Of a DNA stretch of 64,000 nucleotides, positions 32,296-41,364 are shown piece after piece (within the stretch, counting starts at the first letter, position 1; each line of letters starts with the position of its first letter). This stretch comes from Hyphomonadaceae bacterium BL14 (GTDB taxonomy: Bacteria; Pseudomonadota; Alphaproteobacteria; Caulobacterales; Maricaulaceae). The translations under genes were made by a program, and so were the position numbers. The notes beneath the pieces were generated by a model. It was not told where the DNA came from and searched no databases. It saw only the letters and a program-made list of their open reading frames with translations. The stretch is taken from assembly GCA_027627705.1 (NCBI GenBank), contig CP091242.1:360076-424075 (forward strand). The letters run 5' to 3'.

Positions 32296-33008
32296 TCATC
32301 TTCCGCCCCTATCCGGTCCTGACCCTGCTGACCGTCATGGCGCTGGCGCTTTTGCTGGCGCTGGGCGGTTGGCAGCTGGACCGGCGCAGCTGGAAGCAGG
32401 GCCTGCTGGCCGAGCATGCCGCCATCACCAATGCGCCACCCGCCAGCCTGGACGCCATCTGCGCCGCGCCGCGCGCCGGTCAACCGGTTTCAGGGGCGCA
32501 GCCTGATGGCGCGCGTGTGGTGCGGGTGTTTGGCCGCAGCGCCGCCGGAGCTCCGGGCTGGCGGTTGTTTGCGCCCGCGCCGTTGCCCGACTGTGCAGAC
32601 GCAGGTTTCATCCTGATCGAGGCCGGGTTTGCGCCCCTGAGCGCCGCGACCGCCGCGACTGAAGCCGCCACGGCACCCGGCGTTCGCGCGGCGCGCGCGG
32701 GGCTGCGGCTGGAGCCACCCTTGCGCCGGGGCCTGTTCGGCGCGGCGGATACGCCTGAGCGTGATGAGTTTTACGCGTTCGACGCTGCCACGATGGAGAC
32801 ATCGCTGGAGCTCGCCCCCGGATCGCTCATGGCGGACTGGTGGCTGGCGGTGGATGACGGCCGTCCGCCCGACTGGATTACCGCCACGCCGCCCGAACGC
32901 CACGGCGCCTATGCGCTGACCTGGTATCTGATGGCGGTGGCGCTTCTGGGGGTCTGGATCGCGCTCAATGTCACGCGCGGGCGGATCGGCTGGCGCCGGC
33001 GCGGTTAG
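32292..33008 (+). CDS. SURF1 family cytochrome oxidase assembly protein
   Basis: A 238-residue protein with a transmembrane helix at each end (about 7-27 and 208-228) and a periplasmic middle domain, the SURF1 layout. Family motifs include LALGGWQLDRRSWKQGLLAE at the start, GWRLFAPAPLPDCADAGFIL in the middle and HGAYALTWYLMAVALLGVWI at the end. Alphaproteobacterial SURF1 proteins bind haem A and help insert it into subunit I. It is the last gene of the operon and a hairpin follows 32 bases after the stop. Confidence 0.92.
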   Translation: MIIFRPYPVLTLLTVMALALLLALGGWQLDRRSWKQGLLAEHAAITNAPPASLDAICAAPRAGQPVSGAQPDGARVVRVFGRSAAGAPGWRLFAPAPLPDCADAGFILIEAGFAPLSAATAATEAATAPGVRAARAGLRLEPPLRRGLFGAADTPERDEFYAFDAATMETSLELAPGSLMADWWLAVDDGRPPDWITATPPERHGAYALTWYLMAVALLGVWIALNVTRGRIGWRRRG

Positions 33009-33040
33009 CCTCATAGCTTTGACTTGCGCGCAAAGAAAAA

Positions 33041-33066
33041 CCCCCGGATCCGCTTGGATCCGGGGG
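33041..33066. terminator. Bidirectional terminator between SURF1 and the cold shock gene
   Basis: An 11-base perfect stem (cccccggatcc) with a four-base loop, preceded by an A-run (33032-33040) and followed by CTTTT. It can end transcription of both the oxidase operon (+) and the convergent cold shock gene (-). Confidence 0.88.
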
Positions 33067-33097
33067 CTTTTGCCCAACCGTTAGGTCAGTTAGCGGT

Positions 33098-33307
33098 TCA
33101 AGCCGCCACAAGGTTCGCAGCGGCAGTTTTGCCGGTGCGCTGGTCGCGCGCTTCTTCGTACTGAAGGCGCTGACCTTCTTGAAGCGGGCCCATGCCAGCA
33201 CGCTCGACAGCGCTGGCGTGGACGAACACGTCCTTGCCGCCGTCGTCAGGCTGGATGAAGCCGTAGCCTTTGGTGGTGTTGAACCACTTAACCGTTCCCG
33301 TAGCCAT
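33098..33307 (-). CDS. Cold shock protein, CspA family
   Basis: A 69-residue single-domain nucleic-acid-binding protein. RNP1 is [12 protein letters not shown] and RNP2 is [11 protein letters not shown]; the start [16 protein letters not shown] is the classic CspA opening. ATG 33307 has the ribosome site AAGGAAT. The upstream frame continues without an obvious start, but the family begins here. CspA-type proteins act as RNA chaperones. About 200 bases separate it from divergent tlyA, enough for the long leader typical of such genes, though no regulatory structure could be proven. Confidence 0.95.
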   Translation of the reverse strand: MATGTVKWFNTTKGYGFIQPDDGGKDVFVHASAVERAGMGPLQEGQRLQYEEARDQRTGKTAAANLVAA

Positions 33308-33505
33308 GGGGTATTCCTTATATACAGAGTAACAAACGCCCCCGAGAGGGCAGGTGACATCGGATTTCGGGGGATCGTTCGGGAAGCGCGTAACTACGCG
33401 GCCAAAGTAACCGGCCAAAAATCGACTGACAGCCTATACACCGGCGGCTTCACAAAAGCAATGCATTCCCTGACCATGCCGGCGATCTCGTGGTAGAGAC
33501 CGCCG

Positions 33506-34231
33506 ATGCGCGCCGATCAGTATCTCGTCCGACATGGATATTTCGACACCCGCGCCCGCGCCCAGGCCGCGATCGCGGCGGGCTGCGTGCGCGTGGACGG
33601 GCAGACGATCGACAAGCCCTCGCGCACCATTCCTGACGGCGCGCGGGTGGAGGCCGAGCCGGCCCACCCGTATGTCAGCCGCGCCGCGCTGAAGCTTGTG
33701 GCCGGCCTGGATGCCTTCGCCGTCGACCCGGCGGGGCGGGTGTGCCTCGATGTCGGTGCCAGCACCGGGGGCTTCAGCCAGGTCCTGCTGGCGCGCGGCG
33801 CGCGTCATGTGACCGCCGTGGATGTGGGCCACGGCCAGCTTCACCCGAACCTGAAGGCTGCCCCCCGCCTGACCAGCCTGGAGGGGCTGGACGCCAGGGC
33901 GCTGACGCTTGCCCATTTGCCTGAAGCCCCCAGCCTGATCGTGTGCGACGCCAGCTTTATCGGCCTGATGAAGGTACTGCCGGCCGCCCTGGCGCTGGCC
34001 GCGCCGGGCGCGCATCTGGTGGCGCTGTTCAAGCCGCAATTCGAAGTCGGGCGCGCGTTTGTGGGCAAGGGCGGGGTGGTGCGCGATGAAGAGGCTGCCG
34101 CGCGGGCGCTGGATGATGTGGGGGCCGGGCTGCAAGCAGCGGGCTGGATCGTGGCGGGCCGCGCGCCAAGCCCGGTGACCGGGTCGGACGGCAATCAGGA
34201 GACGCTGGTGCACGCCGGAAAATCGGCCTGA
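33506..34231 (+). CDS. tlyA: TlyA family rRNA 2'-O-methyltransferase
   Basis: A 241-residue protein with an N-terminal S4 RNA-binding domain (MRADQYLVRHGYFDTRARAQ and VRVDGQTIDKPSRTI) and an FtsJ/RrmJ-type methyltransferase domain. The SAM-binding motif is VCLDVGASTGGFSQVLLARG; LFKPQFEVGRAFVGKGGVVR is the TlyA-specific segment. TlyA methylates cytidines in 16S and/or 23S rRNA and is also called a haemolysin by older naming. Length is slightly short of the usual 245-270. No operon partner is evident; the next gene has its own leader. Confidence 0.92.
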   Translation: MRADQYLVRHGYFDTRARAQAAIAAGCVRVDGQTIDKPSRTIPDGARVEAEPAHPYVSRAALKLVAGLDAFAVDPAGRVCLDVGASTGGFSQVLLARGARHVTAVDVGHGQLHPNLKAAPRLTSLEGLDARALTLAHLPEAPSLIVCDASFIGLMKVLPAALALAAPGAHLVALFKPQFEVGRAFVGKGGVVRDEEAAARALDDVGAGLQAAGWIVAGRAPSPVTGSDGNQETLVHAGKSA

Positions 34232-34321
34232 GCGGGCATGGCCGCATTCGAAAAGGGGGCGATTTTGTGGCGGGCTTGCGCTATACCGTGCGCCAGCCTG
34301 AGGGCTAACAGGAGAATAATC

Positions 34322-35266
34322 ATGAAATCGATCTGGATGACGACTATCGCCGCTGCGGCTTTGCTGGCTGCCTGCGCCGACCCGGCGCAGGACAATCAGG
34401 ACAGCGCCGGTGCCATGGAAGAGGGCGCACAAGACGCCGCGACGGCCATGGAAGACGGTGCCGAAACGATGCAGGACGCGGCTGAGGACGCCGGTGACGC
34501 CATGGCGGATGCTGCCGGCGCAACCAGCCTGGACGATGTTCTGGCCGATGCGCGCCGCGATGGCGACCGCGCCCGCGACGAGTGGCGCAACCCGGGTGAA
34601 ACGCTCGCCTTCTTCGATGTGCAGCCGAACCATACCGTGGTCGAGGCCCTGCCGGGCGGCGGCTGGTACACGCGCATCCTGCTGCCCTACACCGAAACCT
34701 CTGGCCGCTATATGGCCATCAACTATCCCATGCCGGTGCTGGAAGCGCTCTTTGGCGACCGCATGACGGACGAGCGCCGGGCGGCCGCCGCCGGGCTGGA
34801 GCAGTCCTTCCCGGTTCAGGCCGCGGCCTGGGGCGGCGAAGTGGATGGCATGACGCGCTTTGGCGAGGTCTCTGATGATCTGGCCGGAACCGCCGACCGG
34901 GTGCTGTATATCCGCGCCCTGCACAACATGGCCCGCACCGGCAATCTGGAGATGGCGGTCAATGACGCCTGGACGCTGCTGGCGCCGGGCGGCATTGCGG
35001 GCGTGGTGCAGCATCGCGCCCCGGCGGACGAGGCCGATGACCGCGCCAATGGCAGCCGCGGCTATATGCGCCAGGCCGACCTGATCGCTGCGTTCGAAGC
35101 GCGCGGCTTCGTGTTTGAGGGCGCGTCCGAGGTCAACGCCAATCCCAACGATCCGGCTGACGCCGATGGCGGGGTGTGGACGCGCATGCCCAGCAGCGAC
35201 AGCGAAGAAGCCCGTGCGATCGGCGAAACTGACCGCATGACGCTGCGTTTCCGCAAACCGGAATAG
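34322..35266 (+). CDS. Lipoprotein with a class I methyltransferase-like domain
   Basis: A 314-residue protein. ATG 34322 follows AGGAGAA and starts a lipoprotein signal peptide with lipobox LLAAC (Cys18). An Ala/Asp/Glu/Met-rich linker of about 45 residues follows, then from about residue 70 a domain with DVQPNHTVVEALPGGGWYTR and NDAWTLLAPGGIAGVVQH that resembles the SAM-binding Rossmann fold of predicted methyltransferases. A SAM enzyme outside the cytoplasm would be unexpected, so the fold may have another use; the glycine-rich loop is LPGGGWYT rather than the usual GxGxG. Homologues of this type are seen as exported putative methyltransferases in proteobacteria. Function open. A strong palindrome follows. 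Confidence 0.75.
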   Translation: MKSIWMTTIAAAALLAACADPAQDNQDSAGAMEEGAQDAATAMEDGAETMQDAAEDAGDAMADAAGATSLDDVLADARRDGDRARDEWRNPGETLAFFDVQPNHTVVEALPGGGWYTRILLPYTETSGRYMAINYPMPVLEALFGDRMTDERRAAAAGLEQSFPVQAAAWGGEVDGMTRFGEVSDDLAGTADRVLYIRALHNMARTGNLEMAVNDAWTLLAPGGIAGVVQHRAPADEADDRANGSRGYMRQADLIAAFEARGFVFEGASEVNANPNDPADADGGVWTRMPSSDSEEARAIGETDRMTLRFRKPE

Positions 35267-35275
35267 TCTGGACAG

Positions 35276-35303
35276 GGCGGGACCCGGCGCGCCGGGTCCC
35301 GCC
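35276..35303 (+). terminator. Perfect 28-base palindrome, probable terminator
   Basis: Fourteen bases (ggcgggacccggcg) followed directly by their complement, nine bases after the lipoprotein stop, then TTA. In RNA it gives a very stable hairpin with a GCGC tip. Its place also argues that the TetR gene starts at 35336, not at the ATG 35306 just beyond it. Confidence 0.75.
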
Positions 35304-35335
35304 TTATGTCTGTGGTTCCGGGGCGGGGGACTCCC

Positions 35336-35944
35336 ATGACAGCATTGGCCGGCGGCGCCCAGAGGGCGCAGGGACGATCACTCGACGCGGATGAGCGCGA
35401 GCAGGCGCGCGCCGCGATTCTCGGGCTGATGAGCCAGGGACCGCTGGAGCGCCTGGGCATGCGCGAAGCCGCCAAGGCGGCGGGGTTAAGCCTTGCCACC
35501 CTCTATAAATATTTCGGCGGCAAGGAGGCCTTGCCCGGTGCCGTGCTGGCGCCTGATCTTGAGGCGCTGGTGGCCGCCATGGACGCGGCATCGCGCACCG
35601 CGGTGGGCGTGAAGGCCCGCCTGCAGGGCGTGCTGGGGGTGTTGTGCGACTTCGCCCGGACCCACCCCGATGCGGCCAGTGCGTTGTGGCTGCACCTGCC
35701 GCCCAGCACGTGGGAGTCCGGCGATGGCGGCTGGCGCGCCCAGCGATTGCGCATCGTCTCTCACATATTGCGCAATGGTCAGCGCGACGGATCAGTGCGG
35801 GCCGATGTGGATGACACGCCTCTGGCTCAGCTGATGCTGGGTGCGGCGGACCGGGCGATCGAGGTGGCGCTGGCGGACCCCGGCGCAGAAGCCCCTGCCG
35901 GCGAGCGCCTGTTCGCCCGATTGTGGCCGCTCGCGGCGGCCTGA
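35336..35944 (+). CDS. TetR-family transcriptional regulator
   Basis: A 202-residue protein. The DNA-binding domain is residues 20-65, with LGMREAAKAAGLSLATLYKY as the helix-turn-helix and FGGKEAL after it. The C-terminal ligand-binding domain is helical and unremarkable. ATG 35336 has GGGGGA five bases upstream; ATG 35306 would place the start against the upstream palindrome. It lies 72 bases before the carboxylase gene on the same strand, so it may control that gene; the ligand could be an acyl-CoA, but this is a guess from context. Confidence 0.85.
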   Translation: MTALAGGAQRAQGRSLDADEREQARAAILGLMSQGPLERLGMREAAKAAGLSLATLYKYFGGKEALPGAVLAPDLEALVAAMDAASRTAVGVKARLQGVLGVLCDFARTHPDAASALWLHLPPSTWESGDGGWRAQRLRIVSHILRNGQRDGSVRADVDDTPLAQLMLGAADRAIEVALADPGAEAPAGERLFARLWPLAAA

Positions 35945-36016
35945 CCATTTGCCCAGGCAGGCGCGCCGGTGCTAGCTAACGCCGGACACCGGTTCTGTGC
36001 GGGAGACACCTGATTC

Positions 36017-37549
36017 ATGAAAGCCGTCATTGATGAGCTCGAGCGCAAGCGCGCGGCAGCGCGCCTGGGCGGAGGCGAGGCGCGCATCAAGGCCCAGCAC
36101 GACAAGGGCAAGCTGAGCGCGCGCGAGCGTCTGGATGTCATGCTGGATCCGGGCTCTTTTGAAGAGTTCGACATGTTTGTCGAGCATGACTGCACCGAGT
36201 TCGGCATGGCGGACAAGAAAATCCCCGGCGATGGCGTGGTCACCGGGTCCGGGACCATCAATGGCCGCCTCGTTTACGTGTTCGCCAAGGATTTCACGGT
36301 GTTCGGCGGCTCGCTCTCGCTGGCCCATGCGCGCAAGATCTGCAAGGTGCAGGACGCGGCGCTGAAAAACGGCGCGCCGATCATCGGCCTGTTCGACGCG
36401 GGCGGGGCGCGCATCCAGGAAGGCGTTGATGCGCTGGGCGGTTACGCGGAAATCTTCCAGCGCAATGTGCTGGCCTCGGGCGTCATTCCGCAGATCAGCG
36501 TGATCATGGGCCCGTGCGCGGGCGGGGACGTGTATTCGCCGGCCATGACCGACTTCATCTTCATGGTGAAGGACACCTCCTACATGTATGTGACCGGGCC
36601 GGACGTGGTGAAAACCGTCACCAATGAGGTGGTGACCCACGAAGAGCTGGGCGGCGCGTCCGTCCACGCCAAGAAATCCGGTGTCGCCGACGCGGCGTTC
36701 GAGAATGATATCGAGGCGCTGGTCCAGGTGCGCCGGATGATCGACTTCCTGCCCCTGAATAATCGCGAGAAGCCCCCCGTGCGCGCCGTGGCCGACCGGC
36801 CCGACCGCGTCGAGCACAGCCTCGATACGCTGGTCCCGCCCAACCCCAACAAGCCCTATGATATCCGCGAGCTGATCGTGAAGACCGCCGACGAGGGCGA
36901 TTTCTTCGAGATCGCGCCGTCCTACGCCGCCAATATCGTCATCGGGTTCGGGCGCCTGGAAGGCCAGACCGTGGGCTTTGTCGCCAACCAGCCGCTGGTG
37001 CTGGCGGGCGTGCTCGACATTGACGCCTCCAAGAAGGCCGCGCGCTTCGTGCGCTTTTGCGATGCGTTTGAAATCCCCATCATCACCTTTGTCGACGTGC
37101 CCGGCTTCCTGCCCGGCACGCGCCAGGAATATGGCGGGCTGATCAAGCACGGCGCCAAGCTGTTGTTCGCCTATGCCGAGGCCACGGTGCCCAAGCTCAC
37201 GGTGATCACGCGCAAGGCCTATGGCGGCGCCTATGACGTGATGGCGTCCAAGCATTTGCGCGGCGACATCAACTATGCCTGGCCCTCAGCCGAGATCGCG
37301 GTGATGGGCGCCAAGGGCGCCGCGGAAATCATCCACCGGGCCGATCTGGGGGATGCGGACAAGATGGCCGCCCACACGAAAGAATACGAAGACCGCTTCG
37401 CCAACCCCTTCGTGGCGGCCGCGCGCGGCTATCTCGACGACGTCATCCTGCCGCGCAACACCCGCCTGCGCCTGATCAGCGCCCTGCGCACCCTGCGCAA
37501 CAAGCAACTGACCAATCCGTGGAAAAAGCACGATAATATTCCGTTGTGA
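36017..37549 (+). CDS. pccB: Acyl-CoA carboxylase beta subunit (propionyl-CoA carboxylase type)
   Basis: A 510-residue carboxyltransferase subunit. It transfers a carboxyl group from carboxybiotin to an acyl-CoA, most likely propionyl-CoA. Typical segments are [20 protein letters not shown] at the start, [20 protein letters not shown] (acyl-CoA oxyanion hole), [20 protein letters not shown] and [20 protein letters not shown] (biotin site). Length matches PccB. The biotin carboxylase subunit gene is not in the window. The ribosome site GGGAGA precedes ATG 36017. Propionyl-CoA arises from odd-chain fatty acids and branched amino acids, in keeping with the beta-oxidation genes further on. Confidence 0.92.
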   Translation: MKAVIDELERKRAAARLGGGEARIKAQHDKGKLSARERLDVMLDPGSFEEFDMFVEHDCTEFGMADKKIPGDGVVTGSGTINGRLVYVFAKDFTVFGGSLSLAHARKICKVQDAALKNGAPIIGLFDAGGARIQEGVDALGGYAEIFQRNVLASGVIPQISVIMGPCAGGDVYSPAMTDFIFMVKDTSYMYVTGPDVVKTVTNEVVTHEELGGASVHAKKSGVADAAFENDIEALVQVRRMIDFLPLNNREKPPVRAVADRPDRVEHSLDTLVPPNPNKPYDIRELIVKTADEGDFFEIAPSYAANIVIGFGRLEGQTVGFVANQPLVLAGVLDIDASKKAARFVRFCDAFEIPIITFVDVPGFLPGTRQEYGGLIKHGAKLLFAYAEATVPKLTVITRKAYGGAYDVMASKHLRGDINYAWPSAEIAVMGAKGAAEIIHRADLGDADKMAAHTKEYEDRFANPFVAAARGYLDDVILPRNTRLRLISALRTLRNKQLTNPWKKHDNIPL

Positions 37550-37631
37550 GGGGGGACTAGCGCCAACTTGCCGCGTGGCAGTGATACCCTCACGCCGGGG
37601 GACAGCAAGCTAATTCACGCCACCCCTGCCG

Positions 37632-37669
37632 TCCCGGCTCGCCCCGGCTGAATGCCGGGGCGTCCGGGA
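37632..37669. terminator. Hairpin between convergent pccB and ettA
   Basis: Inner stem cgccccggc / gccggggcg (nine pairs, five-base loop) inside an outer stem tcccgg / ccggga. It lies in the 134-base gap between convergent genes and can end transcription from both sides. Its outer stem is shared with the hairpins at 49858-49883 and 57242-57269. Confidence 0.7.
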
Positions 37670-37683
37670 AGGCAATGTGATGG

Positions 37684-39348
37684 CTACCGTGCGAACTTCT
37701 GGAATTTCACGCGGCTGGGCACCAGCGAGTCGGTGCCGAGGCGGCGCTTCTTGTCTTCGAGATAGTCGGAGAAGGCGCCCTCGAACCATTCCACATGGCT
37801 GTCGCCTTCGAACGCGAGGATGTGGGTGGCGATGCGGTCGAGGAAGAAGCGGTCGTGGGAGATGACCACGGCGCAGCCGGGGAAATCCTCCAGCGCCACT
37901 TCCAGCGCCGACAGGGTCTCCACGTCGAGATCGTTGGTCGGTTCGTCGAGCAGGAGGAGATTGCCGCCTTCCTTGAGCATCTTGGCCAGATGCACCCGGT
38001 TGCGCTCACCGCCAGACAGCACGCCGACCTTCTTCTGCTGGTCGCCGCCCTTGAAGTTGAACGCGCCGACATAGGCGCGGCTGGGCACCTCGCGGCCGCC
38101 CAGGTCGAGCATGTCATTGCCGCCGGAAATCTCTTCCCAGACGTTCTTCTTCGGGTCCAGCGCGTCGCGGCTCTGGTTCACATAGCCGAGCTTGACCGTC
38201 TCGCCGAGGGTGACGGAGCCGGTATCGGGCGTCTCCTCGCCGATGATCATCTTGAACAGCGTGGTCTTGCCCGCGCCGTTGGGGCCAATCACACCCACCA
38301 CGCCGCCCGGCGGCAGCTTGAAGGTCAGGTCCTTGATCAGCAGCTTGTCTTCAAAGCCTTTGGAGACGTTTTCAAACGCCACCACATTGCCGCCCAGGCG
38401 CGGGCCCGGCGGGATGCGGATGATGGCTGTGGAGACCTTGTCGCGATCAGCCTCGTCGCGCATCTGCTCATAGGATTTGATACGCGCCTTGGATTTGGCC
38501 TGGCGGGCTTTCGGGCTGGCCCGGATCCATTCCAGCTCGCGGCTGAGGGCGCGCTGCTTGGCGCTTTCCTCGCGCGACTCTTGCGCCAGGCGCTTGGATT
38601 TCTGTTCCAGCCAGCGGGTATAGCCGCCCTCATAGGGGACGCCCTGGCCGCGATCGAGTTCCAGCGTCCAGGTGGTGATGGCGTCGAGGAAATAGCGGTC
38701 GTGGGTGACGATCAGCACGGCACCGGGATAATTCTCCAGATGGTGCTGGAGCCAGGCCACGCTTTCGGCGTCGAGGTGGTTGGTCGGTTCGTCCAGCAGC
38801 AGCATGTCGGGCTTGGACAGGAGAAGCTGGCAGATCGCCACGCGCCGCCGCTCGCCGCCTGACAGATTGGTCACCGCTGCCTCGCCTGGCGGACAGCGCA
38901 GGGCCTCCATCGCCATTTCGATCTTGGAATCCACGTCCCAGGCGTCGCGCGCGTCGACCTGTTCCTGAAGGGCGTTCATTTCCTCCATCAGCTCGTCGGA
39001 ATACTCCTCGGCGAGCCGCATGGCGATGGCGTTGTAGGCGTCGAAAATACGCTTGTCTTCAGAGCCCTCGATGACGTTTTCCCAGACCGTCTTGGCCTCG
39101 TCGAGCTTGGGCTCCTGGGCCAGATAGCCCACGCGCACGCCCTTTTCGGCCCAGGCCTCGCCGGCGAAATCGGTGTCCTGGCCGGCCATGATGCGCAGGA
39201 GGGTCGATTTGCCCGACCCGTTCGTGCCCACCACGCCGATCTTGGCGTCGGGCAGGAAGTGCAGCGAAATGCCCGTGAACACCGGCTTGCCACCCGGATA
39301 GGTCTTGGACAGCTTGTCCATGTGATAAACATACTGATACGCGGCCAT
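37684..39348 (-). CDS. ettA: ABC-F protein EttA, energy-dependent translational throttle
   Basis: A 554-residue cytoplasmic protein with two ATP-binding cassettes and no membrane domain. First Walker A GVVGTNGSGKSTLLRIM, signature LSGGERRRVAICQLLLSKPD; second Walker A GVIGPNGAGKTTLFKM, signature LSGGERNRVHLAKMLKEGGN. The linker between them (about 245-320) has the charged KSKRLAQESREESAKQRALS helix of ABC-F proteins, and the arm insertion in domain one is present. EttA binds the ribosomal E site and gates the first elongation step according to ATP level. Length is the family norm (about 555). Confidence 0.95.
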   Translation of the reverse strand: MAAYQYVYHMDKLSKTYPGGKPVFTGISLHFLPDAKIGVVGTNGSGKSTLLRIMAGQDTDFAGEAWAEKGVRVGYLAQEPKLDEAKTVWENVIEGSEDKRIFDAYNAIAMRLAEEYSDELMEEMNALQEQVDARDAWDVDSKIEMAMEALRCPPGEAAVTNLSGGERRRVAICQLLLSKPDMLLLDEPTNHLDAESVAWLQHHLENYPGAVLIVTHDRYFLDAITTWTLELDRGQGVPYEGGYTRWLEQKSKRLAQESREESAKQRALSRELEWIRASPKARQAKSKARIKSYEQMRDEADRDKVSTAIIRIPPGPRLGGNVVAFENVSKGFEDKLLIKDLTFKLPPGGVVGVIGPNGAGKTTLFKMIIGEETPDTGSVTLGETVKLGYVNQSRDALDPKKNVWEEISGGNDMLDLGGREVPSRAYVGAFNFKGGDQQKKVGVLSGGERNRVHLAKMLKEGGNLLLLDEPTNDLDVETLSALEVALEDFPGCAVVISHDRFFLDRIATHILAFEGDSHVEWFEGAFSDYLEDKKRRLGTDSLVPSRVKFQKFAR

Positions 39349-39533
39349 GAGCGGGGGCGCTCCTTTATATGACGAGCCGGAAAGAAGGGTCGTGCCAGCC
39401 TATACCGGATCGCTGGCGGGGCGCGCAATCGGGGCGGGCGGCTGTGGCGGGATTCTGGCAGGTGTGAAGCGGGGCGTCAGGGGGAGAGGGCTGTGCTGGC
39501 CGTGTCCCGCCCCCGCGCGCTATATCCATCGCC

Positions 39534-41141
39534 ATGGAGCGTTTTGCGCGATTGCTGGACCAGCTGGCCTTTACCCCGCAGCGCAATGGCAAGCTGCGCG
39601 CGCTGGAAGTGCATTTCGGGCAGGTGCCGGACCCGGAGCGGGGGCTGGCGCTGGCGGCGCTGACCGGGGCGCTGGAGTTTCGCGGGGCCAAGGCCGGCGT
39701 GATCCGGGCGCTGGCGGCGGAGCGCACGGATCCGGTGCTGTTTGCCCTGTCTTATGACTATGTCGGAGACCTGGCTGAAACCGTGGCGTTGATCTGGCCC
39801 GCGCGGCGCAGTGCCAATCGTGCGCCGGATCTGGCCGAGGTGATCGCCAAGCTGCAGACGATGACCCGCGCCGAGGCACCCGCCCAGATCGAGGCCTGGC
39901 TGGATGCGCTGGACGCGACCGGGCGCTGGGCGCTCTTGAAGCTGGTGACCGGCGGGCTTCGCGTGGGGGTATCGGCGCGGCTGGCCAAGACGGCGCTGGC
40001 GCAATATGGCGGCGTGCCGGTCAATGCGATCGAGGAAATCTGGCACGGGCTGGTGCCGCCCTATGAGGCTCTGTTTGCCTGGCTGGAGGGCCGGGCCAAG
40101 CGGCCCGAGAGCGCGGCGAAATCGCCCTTCCGCCCCGTCATGCTGGCCCACCCGGTGGCACCGCGCGATCTCGACGCGCTGGCACCAGACGACGTGCAGG
40201 CGGAATGGAAATGGGACGGCATCCGCGTGCAGGCGGTGAGCGAGGGCGGGGTGCGCCGGCTCTACACGCGCACCGGGGACGATATCTCCCACGCCTTTCC
40301 CGATGTGCTGGCGGCGCTGGACTATGAAGGCGCGCTGGACGGCGAACTCCTGGTGCGCGCCGGCGATGGCGGGCCGGCCCCCTTCGGTGATCTGCAGCAG
40401 CGCCTGAACCGCAAGACCGTGTCCAAAGCGATCGTGACGCGCCATCCCGCCTTTATCCGCGCCTATGATCTTCTGGTGGAGGGTGAGGACGATTTGCGCG
40501 CGCTGCCCTTCGCGGCGCGCCGGGCGCGGCTGGAGGCGTTTGTGACGGCGCTCGGCTCGGACCGGATCGATCTGTCGGCACCGATCCGGTTTGAAAGCTG
40601 GGCGGCGCTGGACGCCCTGCGCGCCGATCCGCCCCACGCCCATGCCGAAGGCGTGATGATCAAGCGCCTGGCCAGTCCCTATCTGCCCGGGCGTCCGCGT
40701 GGGGAATGGTTCAAGTGGAAGCGCGATCCGTTTCTGGTGGACGCGGTTCTGATGTACGCCCAGCGCGGCCACGGCAAGCGGTCGAGCTTCTATTCCGATT
40801 TCACCTTCGGCGTCTGGCGCGCGGGCGAGGACGGCGAGGCGCTGACCCCTGTTGGCAAGGCCTATTTCGGGTTCACCGATGCCGAGCTCAAACAGCTCGA
40901 CGCGTTCGTGAAGGCGCATACCGTCGAGCGCTTCGGGCCCGTGCGCGCGGTGAAGGCGGGGCCCGAGTTCGGCCTGGTGCTGGAGATCGCGTTCGAGGGG
41001 CTCAATCGCTCGCCACGCCACAAATCGGGCGTCGCCATGCGCTTCCCGCGCATTCATCGCATCCGCTGGGACAAACCGGCTGCCGAAGCGGACCGGCTGG
41101 AGACGCTTGAGGCGATGTTGGGGGACGGGGGCCTGTTATGA
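39534..41141 (+). CDS. ATP-dependent DNA ligase
   Basis: A 535-residue ligase. The adenylated lysine is Lys226 in the motif EWKWDGIRVQ. Motif III-like LDGELLVRAGDG, motif IV EGVMIKRLASPYLPGRPRGE and motif V WFKWKRDP follow in order, and the N-terminal 200 residues form the DNA-binding domain. The C-terminal OB fold ends RFPRIHRIRWDKPAAEAD. It matches the standalone bacterial ATP ligases linked to cross-link (cisplatin) damage repair, which usually neighbour an Lhr-like helicase, a phosphoesterase and an exonuclease; none of these is present here. No LigD polymerase or phosphoesterase domain is fused. Confidence 0.92.
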   Translation: MERFARLLDQLAFTPQRNGKLRALEVHFGQVPDPERGLALAALTGALEFRGAKAGVIRALAAERTDPVLFALSYDYVGDLAETVALIWPARRSANRAPDLAEVIAKLQTMTRAEAPAQIEAWLDALDATGRWALLKLVTGGLRVGVSARLAKTALAQYGGVPVNAIEEIWHGLVPPYEALFAWLEGRAKRPESAAKSPFRPVMLAHPVAPRDLDALAPDDVQAEWKWDGIRVQAVSEGGVRRLYTRTGDDISHAFPDVLAALDYEGALDGELLVRAGDGGPAPFGDLQQRLNRKTVSKAIVTRHPAFIRAYDLLVEGEDDLRALPFAARRARLEAFVTALGSDRIDLSAPIRFESWAALDALRADPPHAHAEGVMIKRLASPYLPGRPRGEWFKWKRDPFLVDAVLMYAQRGHGKRSSFYSDFTFGVWRAGEDGEALTPVGKAYFGFTDAELKQLDAFVKAHTVERFGPVRAVKAGPEFGLVLEIAFEGLNRSPRHKSGVAMRFPRIHRIRWDKPAAEADRLETLEAMLGDGGLL

Positions 41142-41159
41142 ACTCGCCCCGTCAAAGCC

Positions 41160-41291
41160 TCCTCTCCCCTCTCTGAGGGGAGAGGGTAGGGTGAGGGGTG
41201 TGCGGCGGTCCAGCCATGCGGGGCCAAGCAATGTGATCCGGAGAGGTCCGCCCCCTCACCTTTATCCTCTCCCCCATAAATGGGGGAGAGG
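41160..41291. repeat. Composite palindromic element of two nested hairpins
   Basis: Hairpin one, 41161-41186 (cctctcccct / aggggagagg, with a short loop), and hairpin two, 41266-41291 (cctctccccca / tgggggagagg, four-base loop). Between them GGGTGAGGGG (about 41190) pairs with CCCCTCACC (41252-41260), so both hairpins sit within a larger fold. It fills the gap between the convergent ligase and TPR genes and looks like a REP/BIME-type element that also serves as terminator. Confidence 0.8.
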
Positions 41292-41364
41292 GGGCTTCTA
41301 CGGAGCGCTTTTATCGGTGAAGCCAGTGGATGGCTTTTCCACAAATGAAGTCAGCGGCCTCCAC

